A stretch of DNA of 64,000 nt from Macrotis lagotis (Eukaryota > Chordata > Mammalia > Peramelemorphia > Peramelidae). The position numbers were made by a program, and so were the translations under genes. The stretch spans positions 885,250,977 through 885,314,976 of the forward strand of contig NC_133658.1 of the NCBI RefSeq assembly GCF_037893015.1, given 5' to 3'. Under the pieces are notes generated by a model. The model had not been told where the DNA came from, ran no database searches, and was given only the letters and a program-made list of their open reading frames with translations. Position 1 is the first letter of the stretch; the number at the start of each line of letters is the position of its first letter. This document shows positions 34,165 through 42,992 of this stretch, in pieces.

Positions 34165-34420
34165 TGCAGAAATGTCTTCTCCCAGGAGAAGGTCCCTGCC
34201 ATCTCTAGTATGGGTGCCTCCCTCTAACCTGATTTGTAGGTGCACAACAAAGTCCTGCTATATTTGCTCTATTTCCTTCTCTGGGCACTTGATATCATTC
34301 CCTCAGCAAAAGGTAGGCTCCATGAGGGCAGGATCTATTAAGTTGTGGACTTTGTATTCTTAACAGTTAGCACAGTGTCTCATATAGAAGACACAATGTT
34401 TTTGAACTGAATTTAATAGA
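34165..34420 (+). repeat. L2 LINE 3' tail, second part
   Basis: 'aggctccatgagggcaggat', 'ttaacagttagcacagtgtc', then a 'ttgaactgaatttaat' end. Confidence 0.6.
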
Positions 34421-34516
34421 GTTCAGTATACTCATCCAACTTGGGGGTGGTGGGGAAGTAATTTGTTAAGCTAAATATTTCTTGGATCTGGAAAAGGATA
34501 TATAATTGTGGCTTGT

Positions 34517-34660
34517 TTTCTTTAAGATTTTTTTGCAAAGCAATGGGGTTAAGTGGCTTGTCCAAGGCCACACAGCTAGTAATTATTAAGTGTCTGAGAC
34601 TGGATTTGAACTCCTGACTCCAGGGTCGGTGCTCTATTCACTGCACCATTTAGCTGCCCC
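34517..34660 (-). mobile_element. Class A SINE
   Basis: 'tttttttgcaaagcaatggg', CORE, box B complement (GGATTTGAACTCC) with a small internal loss, head complement 'accatttagctgcccc'. Confidence 0.9.
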
Positions 34661-34870
34661 AATGTTCAATATCTTTGTCACACCTTTTGGAGTTTTCATG
34701 AAAAAGATACTGGAGTAGTTTGCCATTTACTTTTCCAGCTCATTTTACAGATGAGGAAACTGAGGCAAATAGGGCTTAGTGTTTTGCTCAGAATAAAATA
34801 GTTAGGAAGTATATGAGGTCAGATGAATCTTACTGATTCCAGGCCTGGTACTCTATTCACTGCTCCACCT
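34661..34870 (-). mobile_element. Class B SINE (Mon-1-like), tail shortened
   Basis: 'ccttttggagttttcatgaa', 'gatactggagtagtttgcca', 'ctcattttacagatgaggaa', head complement 'ctattcactgctccacctg'. It abuts the class A SINE on its left. Confidence 0.8.
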
Positions 34871-34924
34871 GTGTGATTACTAAGGTTAAAAAGTTTATTG
34901 TATCTCTGGTCATATGAAAACATG

Positions 34925-35925
34925 TTCTAATTCATTATTGAATAAAGAAATGCCCATTAAAACAGCTCACCTCACACCTATCATACTGGCAAAAAAAGAA
35001 AATGATTAGTGTTGGAGGGGATGTAGGAAAACTGGAACACTGTTGGTGGTGGAGTTGTGAACTGATTCAATCTTTCTGGAGAGTGATTTGGTACTATGCT
35101 CAAAGGGCAATAAAACTGTTCATACCCTTTGATCCAGCAATACCATTACCAGGTCTGTATTGCAATGAGCTCATAAAAAAAAAAGGAAAAAAGAACCACA
35201 TGTACAAAAATATTTATTGAAGCTCTTTTTGTAGTGGTAAAGAAATTGAGAGGATGCCTATCAATTAGGGAATAGCTGAACAAACTGTGGTATATGAATG
35301 TGATGGAACATTATTGTTCTGTTAAGAAATCATGAGCAGGCTGATTTCAGAAAAAACTGGAAAGACCTACACGATACTGAATAAAGTGAGAACCAGAACA
35401 CTGCACATATTAACGGCAACATTGTGTGATGATCAACTATGATGGACTTAGCTCCTCAGCATTTCAATGATCAAAAGCAATTCTAAGGGATATATGATGG
35501 AAAATGACATCTACAACAGAGAAAAATGCAGAACAAGACATACTATTTTCACTTTTTAAAATTAGTTTTAGATTTTTTCTTACATTTTTCTCTTGTTCTG
35601 ATTCTTCTTTCTCAACATGACTAATATGGAAATGTGTTAAACATGATTGTACATATATTACCCATATCAGATTCTTCACTGTCATGGGGGAGGGGAAAGG
35701 GCAAGGAGGGAATTCACATGTGGAACTCACAATCTTACCAAAAAATGAATGTTGAAAACTACATGATTGTACATATATTACCCATATCAGATTCCTCACT
35801 GTCATGGGGGAAGGGAAAGGGCAAGGAGGAAATTCACATGTGGAACTCACAATCTTACCAAAAAATGAATGTTGAAAACTACATGTAATTGGAAAAAAAT
35901 TAAATAAAAATAAATAAAAAGAGCT
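34925..35925 (+). repeat. LINE-1 3' end (marsupial type) with internal duplication
   Basis: Follows the L1 3' region in order: 'aaacagctcacctcacacct', 'gttggaggggatgtaggaaa', 'gggcaataaaactgttcata', 'ccctttgatccagcaatacc', 'acatgtacaaaaatatttat', 'caacattgtgtgatgatcaa', 'catgactaatatggaaatgt', and a final A-rich tail with AAATAAAAATAAATAAAAA. Two copies of a 120-bp 3' UTR segment stand in tandem. The 177-codon minus-strand frame here is a by-product of that duplication. Confidence 0.9.
35641..35880. repeat. 120-bp tandem duplication in the L1 3' UTR
   Basis: The 120 bases from 35,641 recur exactly in register from 35,761, and I count three substitutions between them. The unit includes the G-rich stretch (GGGGGAGGGGAAAGGG) typical of L1 3' UTRs. 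Confidence 0.95.
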
Positions 35926-35929
35926 TATT

Positions 35930-37600
35930 TGCTGTATGCATGACCCTAGTGCCTTCTGCTTACACTTGATAACTGTGAGACAGGTGAGATGTCTCACTTT
36001 CAGATGCTTCTGTTGCCATATCTTTACGAGTCAAAAATTAATATCAATCATTAAGGATTATAGTGGTTCTTCCCAAAATAGTTCTCCCATCAGAACTGAA
36101 ATAGAAACCTCTTAACTGAATAACTCATACGTAATGCCTACTCCAGAGGCATCCTCATAGAGTAATACCCTTTGGAGAACTATATAGTTTAACCTGTATT
36201 AGAAATTAGTGTTTCTTTTACATGTAGATATTATTGATTAGACTGATGCTTTTTTTTCATTTAATTTTCAAATGGATGCACAAAGCATTTTATTGATTTT
36301 TATCATTTTCTTTAAATTCAATTCTTATATGAACACTATGAGCTATGTAAGGAACATGTATTAGTGTTCCCACTTTATAGCTGAGGAAATTGCAGCTGAG
36401 AGGTTATTTGCTGGAAGTCTCCCAGATAGCTTAGTGGTAAAATTGACTTATTCCTAGATCTCCTGGTCCATTGTCCAATGATCTATTAGGCTAAATTGTT
36501 TCTTGAAAGTTAGAAGCTGTTGAATGTGGAAATTATAACCTGAGTAGTGCTGCCAAAGAGCAAATTAACATTTTGATTAGAAATAAATGAACAGAGAATT
36601 TTTGTTTGAAATACATGGTATCACTGAATTAGTTATATATGACTCACAAAAATGCATTGTTATAGCAATCAAAACATACCTAATAAAGGTTTACCTGCAC
36701 ATTTTCAATCAATAATGGATTAATTTACACTGGACTTCTCCCAGAGCCTTGAATTTAGTAGGTATCCAATATAGTTTTTGTTGAATCAATGAACTAGGTT
36801 TCAAATCCTGTTCACTGGAATTTTGTTTTAAATTAAAATTCTTCTAACAGCTATAAAATGTATCTGTAATGTGAAAATTTAGAAAATCTTTTTGTACATT
36901 TTTGTAACACCATGAAATAATTACTATATATATATTTTTGGAAATGAGATATCTCTTTAACAAAATCATGACATGCCCTACCTCTTCCAAAAAGTGTTAC
37001 TTGGTGTAAATTACAGTTTTAAAATGTTTAAGTAAAATTGGTTTTGAGAATTTTAACACACCTCTGGATAACTAAAGAAATTTAGTGCAGTCCCTGAAAT
37101 GGGGTTAGGAATTAAGTTTTTTAAAGACTGAAAGAGAAGTGATGAAAAAACATGTCAAATACTATTTTCTTCATTTCAGCAGGTTTTCCTGGTATAGAGT
37201 TGGAAAGGGACTGGCCCCAAATCTCCTTGGGTACTCAGTTGGTGGTAGAGCTGCTTATGACCTTTCCCTTTTATTTAGAAATAAAACATAAAATGATCAG
37301 TTTTGCTTTTGTACATCATCCAGTCAGCCCCTGTCAAGATTAGAGGCTAGATTCCTCATTTTTGCCAGAAAGTTTTGGAAGTAAAAGGCTTCCTTCTAGG
37401 TTACCTGCCTCCTGACTGGCCTTGGAACAAAATGTTTTTAAGATTTCAGCAGCCCAAGTCAGAACCTGTGGTGCCTAGGTGCTTGGGCTGCCCAGCTTCC
37501 TTGTCCTCTGGATTTATACACCCTTTTCAGAAAGTCTGTTTGAGAACAGAAAAAAGCACAGGGTAAAGAAAGGGCTGGACTCACACAAAGATGTGTTTCC
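35930..37600. other. No gene seen; worn MIR near 36.35-36.51 kb
   Basis: Mostly unique AT-rich sequence, with an antisense MIR scrap ('cccactttatagctgaggaa'). This is the start of a region free of tRNA-headed SINEs that runs through the promoter. Confidence 0.45.
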
Positions 37601-38291
37601 TTAGGTTGTAAAATAAACATGCAAATTCCCCCAAACCACCAAACCTGAAATCCCTCTTTCACCTCTCCCTGAGAAAGATTTCCTCACCCCTCCTACTCTG
37701 CGGTTGCTGAGGCTGTAAGAGGTAGCTCAGGAATAAAGCAAAACCTTAATTGCACAGTATATTCCCTCCCCCCCTTACCAAAATAGCTTCGACTTTTCGC
37801 TATCACCCCAGTAAAAACCAAACCTATCCTATTTCTCCCAGTAAATGTATGACTTTTCTGGGGGCCGGGCGGGTCCACTCAGATTTTTTTTCTTCCTCTA
37901 ATAAAAACACTACCTACCTTTCACTTCTCAGACAGGGCAATAAATCTTCCATTTTCTGAGTTTTGATGATGGGTCTTTTGGGGGGGGGGACAGGTTTTTC
38001 CTCTCAGTTTTTCAAATAACACCAAAACCCATCTTTCACACCTCTCAGTGAATCTATTTTGTCTTACAGTGTACAATGGTTTGGGGCTTTTTTTGACTCT
38101 TTTTTGTGGGAAGTTTGCCCTTAGTTTTTCAACACTCCTTTCAGCTGGTGAAATTCACACTTGCTTTGTTATTTAGTGATTTGAGTGAACTGTTTTAGGT
38201 ATCACCTTACTTTTTCAGTAGCCTTTCCCCAGTTCACCAAATATAAACACCCCCCCCCCAATGAAGAAAGAAATGGACAGACCTACAGCCA

Positions 38292-38556
38292 GTCTATTGA
38301 AAAGAGTGAGGGTTTTGTTTTTGTTAAGCAAATAGTTTGAGGGAAGGTCCCTTTAAAAGTTCATAGGTAACATGTTTCCAAAAAAAAAAGATGCATAGAG
38401 AAAAAAAATCTAAGGAGGTGAGCAATTGTTTTATTTCCCTCAGAGGAGCAAGAGATGGGTTTTGATTTGGAGAAGGGATGCAGGAAAAATGGATACCCCA
38501 GTCTTCTAACAACCACATTGCAAAACTTAGATGGGAGAAAGCTGTTGAAAGGAGTA
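38292..38556 (-). repeat. Inverted units within the array
   Basis: The reverse complement of this block aligns with 39,034-39,334: GAAAAGAGTGAGGGTTTTGT matches in reverse the 'aaaatcctcattcttttc' stretch, 'atctaaggagg' matches 'cctccttagat', and 'gatgggagaaagctg' matches 'cagctttctcccatc'-like sequence near 39,045-39,062. About two units are flipped. The 227-codon minus-strand open frame through here is a by-product. Confidence 0.8.
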
Positions 38557-39743
38557 AAGAGTGTATTTTATATTTCTTTTTTACTGAATTCTGATTTAAG
38601 CCAAGGCACCTCCCCCTAAATACCCTGCAAAACCTCCTAAACAGGTAAAACTCAAATGACAGATTCATTGATTGTCCCCTCCTGGAAAAGCAAGGCTCTT
38701 TGTTGGAGGGGTATCTACTTCCTCCCCAAAACAAAACTTTTCCTATGAAAAATAAAATCCACATTTCTTTCAGTAGGGATCCCATCTCCAGTTGTTCTCT
38801 GTACCCTGGCTTTTTTGCACCTCCAACCCCTTTTTTGTTCATAGACCTCTCTTCAATCTTACCTTCCCCCCAGGAAACACAATTTGTTCTCACTTGTGCA
38901 ACCAATGAATTTCTAATCTCCTGAATTTTACTGTGTGGTGGTTTTTGAGGGGTATTTTTGAGGACAAGCCCCAGTTTTGTCTTTTTTCTTTTTTTATCAG
39001 AACTCATCCCACCTCAATAAAAAGAAAAAATATAACTCCTTTCTGTAGCTTTCTGCCATCTAACTTTTGTAGTATTGTTATGGCAATTCTTTTTGGGGGA
39101 GGTAGGGTATGAAGGCTGTTTTGGAGGGTGGATCCTCTCAGATTTTCTACATATATATTCTCCACATCAAAATAAAACCCTTCTCTTTCTGTTCTGAAGG
39201 GAGCAAAGAATTGCCTACCTCCTTAGATTCTTTTTCTTTTGTAGCTATTAAAGGGAATATTACCTGCTATCTTTTAAAGAGACCTTTCCTCAAACTGTTT
39301 AATAAAAACAAAATCCTCATTCTTTTCAATGGACAATGGGTCTCCCATTTCATGACTCTTTGTAGTGTTTTTTTTTTTTTTGGAGGGGTTACCCCATCTC
39401 CAGCTTTTTAATGGAACTTCTCCCCATAATCCTTCCTAATAAAACAAAACCCATCCCACATTCCTTTCAGTGTGGATTGGCTTTCACCTCTTAACAAGTT
39501 TTTCTGTGTGGTGGTTTTTATTGTGGACTTTTCAACCCTAAACCCCACTTCCTACCCCAGTTAAAGACAAAACCCATTATTCAATCCTTTCAAGGGGAAC
39601 ACATCTCCCATCTTCAAATAATTATGCTTTGGGTCGGTTTTGTTTCGGGGGCTGGAGATTTTGAGGGTGTTTCTTTCCCAAAAGCACTTCTAATAAAAAA
39701 CAAAACCCATTAGTCACTCCTGGGTGTTGAGAACAATAAATGA

Positions 39744-39775
<32 letters not shown>
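39744..39775. repeat. (GA)n microsatellite inside the array
   Basis: About 15 GA units. It lengthens the spacing between neighbouring array units. Confidence 0.95.
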
Positions 39776-39779
<4 letters not shown>

Positions 39780-40733
39780 CTTTTTAACAGGCCTTTTCTC
39801 ACAACCACAAAACACACACACAATCCGTTTCTCCAGGAGTTTTTCTCTTTCTAGTACAGTTCTTCCTTTGGGGGGGGGTTGCCCCCATATTTCCACACAA
39901 GTTCCCTGCCTGACAACAAAACCCATCCTTTACAAGGGAAATCCACCAATTGTCATCTCTTGACTTTGGCTGCATGCGTCCGACGTTCCTTTATTTCCGA
40001 GGGGAGAAAGGGGGCTAGTTTTAGGGGAGGCTTTCCGCCCCCGACCTCGCCTTGACATTGGGTCGGGGGTGGGGGCAGGGGTCCGCACATGCAGCGTAGC
40101 CTGCCTCCTGCTGTTTTGCATTTGGGGGAGGGGGCTCCCTTGGCATCCCCGACTCTCGGAACAAGGTGATCCAGGGATCTCCACAAAGCTGGAGCCTCCG
40201 GAGGGCGGTGTGGGGGAGGGGCGGCCCCGCTCCTCATCCCGACCCCTTCACTCCAATAAAAACAAAACCCACCCAGGCCGGGCCGGCCGGGCAGCCCGTA
40301 AATCGTCCATCTTCAAAGCCCCCCCCCCCCGGGTCTCAACATTTTCCGCCATTAAGGGGTTTCTGTGCGCTATTTTTGAGGGGGGCGGACCCGGTCCTCA
40401 GTCCGAGGCAGGGAAGAGCCGCAGAACCTCGTCTCGGGCTTTTCTGGGGGGCGCTTTCCCTCCCCGGGGACGGCCGCGGCGTGGCCCCCACTGAGGTGGG
40501 CTTCTGGGGGGATGGGGAGCGGCTGGGGGCGTGAAGGAGGGCGCACTAGGTCAGCCCCGCCCCCTCCCTCGCGGAGGCCGAGGGAGGGGCCCTCCCCTCC
40601 CCCTCCCCCCCGGCCGGCAGCTCCGGGGCTCGCGCCGCGCACGCGCGCTCCCCGCGCGCCGTCCCCGGCGGCTCCCCTCTTTCTGCCTTCGCCCCCGTCC
40701 CCGCCGCTTCCCGGCTCGCTTTGCACCGGCGGA

Positions 40734-40754
40734 GCCGCCGCCGCCGCCGCCGCC
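40734..40754. repeat. (GCC)7 trinucleotide repeat
   Basis: Seven uninterrupted GCC units ending in a YY1-like GCCGCCATCC. Confidence 0.95.
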
Positions 40755-40926
40755 ATCCGTCCCATCCCGGGCCTCGCCCCTCCCCCCCGGCCCAGCCCCC
40801 TCGCGGGTCATGGGCTCGCGTCGGGCCAATGCGGAGGCTCGATACTGGGAGGTGGGCCGGGCCCGGGCCGACGCGCGCCGGGGGGCGGGGGCGGGGGAGG
40901 GGAGGGTCTGGTGCCGCCGCTGCCGA

Positions 40927-40947
40927 GCCGCCGCCGCCGCCGCCGCC
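40927..40947. repeat. (GCC)7 trinucleotide repeat in the first exon
   Basis: Seven GCC units followed by GCT. If transcribed, this is a GC-rich repeat in the 5' leader, of the kind that can vary in length between individuals. Confidence 0.9.
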
Positions 40948-41233
40948 GCTTCCGCGCTCCGCCCGGGCCGCCGCCTGCTCCCGCTCCTCCTCCTCCCGCC
41001 CTCCGCCCCACGCGCGCGGGGACCCTCGCCCTCCGTGCGGCTCCCTCCGCGGCGCCCGCCTCCGCCTTCCTCCCCCGGCTGCTCCTCCTCCTCCTCGGCC
41101 TCCGCTCCCCTACATTGTCTGCCTCGCTTTCCCTCCCGGGCCGAGAAGCGAGCCGAGGACGCGCCGGCCCGCCCGCGCCGCCCCGCGGAGCCCCCGCGGC
41201 CGCCTCCCCGCGCCCGAGAGCCGGCCACGAGAC

Positions 41234-41257
41234 ATGCCCCTGGAGCCCTGCCTCTGA
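41234..41257 (+). CDS. Upstream ORF 1 in the leader (7 residues)
   Basis: ATG to TGA, encoding MPLEPCL. The start context GAGACATGC has A at -1 but G at -3 counted from ATG as 'gac', which is moderate. If transcription starts above 40,829, the same frame is open from an upstream ATG and this would be the end of a longer frame. Translation is not shown by the sequence. Confidence 0.3.
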   Translation: MPLEPCL

Positions 41258-41342
41258 GGCGCAGCCTCGGCCCCTCCGCGCCCCCTCCCCCACCCCGTTC
41301 AACTTCCCGAGGCAGCCGGGCCGCTCCGAAGACCCCCGTCGG

Positions 41343-41351
41343 ATGGTGTAG
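41343..41351 (+). CDS. Upstream ORF 2 in the leader (2 residues)
   Basis: ATGGTGTAG, a minimal uORF directly before the splice donor, with G at +4. Such minimal uORFs can stall ribosomes. That it does so here is conjecture. Confidence 0.25.
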   Translation: MV

Positions 41352-41365
41352 GACCTCGGGGAGAG

Positions 41366-41371
41366 GTAAGC
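41366..41371 (+). other. 5' splice site of intron 1
   Basis: GTAAGC preceded by GAGAG. It fits the U1 consensus at nearly all positions and is well placed at the end of the island. Confidence 0.65.
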
Positions 41372-42427
41372 CCCCCGCGCCGCCCGCGGCAGCTGGGGAG
41401 GGGGCCGGGTGGGGGGCCAGGGGCCCGGCCGGGCCGCCGAAGTTGGAGAAAGTGGCGACCCATTGTGAGGAGGGGGCCTCCGGCCTCGTGTGCCCCGCGG
41501 GGCTGCGTGCGGCCCTTGCCCGCCGGGCTTGTCCGTGGGCATTCCGCCGGGAACGTGCCGAGTCTGGGCAACTTGACTGCCCTCCCATCAGGGGACACTT
41601 TGCCCTTTGTACTGTAGCTTTAAATTTTTAGTCCGCTTTGTGTGATTTGCCCATAATACCGAATCAGCAGTCCCATGCATCAAAATAAAAATCCCACTGA
41701 CACATTTCAGTCTGGAGAACGGTGTATTCTAGTTTGTTTTTTAGAGAAAGGCCGTGGAAAGAACGTAAGGAGGGCTGGGTAGGAGCATAACGTTGCATTT
41801 CATCTGAAATTGGTCGTGTAAGAAGTTGCTAAGAAGAAAAAAAAATGATTCATCGTCGAATTGTCGTTTTCCTCTGCCTTTTTTTCCCCCCCAAGGTTTG
41901 CTTGCATTTTTTTGGATTACAAACATTGACGAGCAAAATTTGTGTCCTTGAGGGACTGGGTGCTTTAAATGTTTCATGATGTGTTACTATTTTAAGGTGC
42001 TTTTAGAAACTACTTTTGAAAGAAAGAATCCTGTATTAGTCCTAGCCAAAGCATTTTTTATTCTGTGAAAAGGAAACTTCATAGTTTGCACAGCAGACCT
42101 TTTCATGTTATACAAGTCATTGTATCCTATGTTTAGATTTGCATTAGCTTTAATAATTGCTTTCAATTTAAAACGAAAACCTTTTTTGTCTTGTGTACCT
42201 TGGCTTGTTCATTCTCAGGCTGTTGGTGAGTAGGGGATAGAAGAATAGATCTGGGTGATAATAAAAACATCTTTGGATCTCTGGGTAAATAATTTCTTTG
42301 CTTGGATTTGCTCCCTGAGTTTATTCTACTGTAAATTATAAACCAGTTTTTGTTTTGGTATCTTAGTCTAGGTGGAGGGCTGGTTTGCAGATTTCCTCAT
42401 TGAGGTCCAAGGGACCTTCCAAGGGAA

Positions 42428-42491
<64 letters not shown>
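42428..42491. repeat. (CA)n microsatellite
   Basis: About 31 uninterrupted CA units, with a second short CACACACACA 30 bases on. Confidence 0.98.
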
Positions 42492-42493
<2 letters not shown>

Positions 42494-42969
42494 ACGCAGG
42501 CAGAGAGCTCATTGTTCTTCCACACACACACATTCTCTCTCCCATATTTGGGACTAGGCTTGCATAGACAAACACAGCTCTTTTTTGGGAGAAAGAAGAA
42601 GAAAAATGGGGGGAGGGAAGGGTGCTATTTGTCCTAAGCACATCTTTTACTGCTCAAATGTGGCCTTTTCACCAGTTATCAAAAAGGTCAAAGAGTAAAT
42701 TAAGATACTGAAAAGCAGAAAAAACCAACCCAGACTTCTTTACTTTCACCTTCTTCCTACCTACCTACCTCCTTATTTCTGTTCTCTGCTGCTATTTCTT
42801 TGAAGACAGAATCATATTCTTTATGTTGGTCATACTTGGAGTAGCTTCTCACCGTGCTTGGCATCATCTTTCAGTTACCCCTGACTTTTTTGGGGGAACA
42901 GGAATATCAACTCCCCTGGACATTTTTTTGCAACTACTTTTTTTTCAGTAGAGAAGAGATTTCTTGATT

Positions 42970-42992
42970 TTTTTTTTTTTTTTTTTTTTTTG
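42970..42992. repeat. Poly-T run
   Basis: More than 20 T residues in a row, with no SINE body attached. Confidence 0.95.

Larger units (their letters stand above)
37605..40420. repeat. Degenerate tandem array, about 130-bp period, upstream of the promoter
   Basis: Recurrent anchor AATAAAAACAAAACCCAT and variants occur at about 37,811, 37,900, 38,014, 38,751, 39,017, 39,171, 39,301, 39,438, 39,562, 39,692, 39,914 and 40,255. Spacings from 39,171 to 39,692 are 130, 137, 124 and 130. Within a unit the order is: the anchor, 'cctttcagtggg'-like, 'atctcccatctt'-like, 'gtgtggtggttttt'-like, 'gaggggtattttt'-like, then C-rich or G-run sequence. Units are strongly diverged and G/C runs vary in length. 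Part of the array is inverted. The last units lie in the CpG island. I know no named repeat with this unit. Confidence 0.8.
40830..41365 (+). other. Probable first exon (5' untranslated) of an unidentified gene
   Basis: The right edge is set by GAGAG|GTAAGC at 41,365/41,366, a strong consensus 5' splice site at the downstream end of the CpG island. The left edge is not visible: a TATA-less promoter gives scattered starts, and I place it below the CCAAT box by convention. The exon holds two short upstream ORFs, 41,234-41,257 (MPLEPCL) and 41,343-41,351 (MV), the second ending 14 bases before the donor. Alternatively the exon is coding: the frame from an ATG at 40,810 in good context (GTCATGG) stays open for 185 codons to the donor in phase 1, but it is Arg/Pro/Ala-rich as any 80% GC sequence would be. 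I do not recognise the gene. Confidence 0.6.
39965..41600. promoter_or_regulatory. CpG island promoter
   Basis: CpG and G+C rise sharply from about 39,970 and fall off after about 41,590. The flanks are AT-rich and CpG-poor. Inside are an NRF1-like GCGCACGCGCGC (40,637-40,648), a YY1-like GCCGCCATCC (about 40,749), a CCAAT box (40,826-40,830) and overlapping GC boxes GGGGGCGGGGGCGGGGG (40,881-40,897). There is no TATA box. This is a typical broad housekeeping or developmental promoter. The splice donor at 41,366 gives the + direction. Divergent minus-strand transcription cannot be excluded. Confidence 0.9.

Noticed and set aside
35464..35997. 177-codon minus-strand frame with an internal protein repeat
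   Set aside because: The repeat is the 120-bp duplication of an L1 3' UTR. 120 is a multiple of three, so the frame stays open by chance.
38324..39007. 227-codon minus-strand open frame
   Set aside because: It lies in the degenerate tandem array. Its end resembles a + strand frame at 39,109-39,411 only because the array has an inverted part. No domain.
37605..40420. Array considered as a CRISPR or a satellite
   Set aside because: Units are about 130 bp and diverged, without identical short repeats and unique spacers; the genome is mammalian. Satellite arrays are normally longer and more uniform.
40531..41631. Long overlapping open frames on both strands in the CpG island (366, 279 and 178 codons on +; 345 and 244 on -)
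   Set aside because: They overlap on both strands, run past the splice donor, and consist of Arg/Pro/Ala/Gly. Stop codons are simply rare in such GC-rich DNA. Only the 40,810 frame up to the donor is kept as an open alternative.
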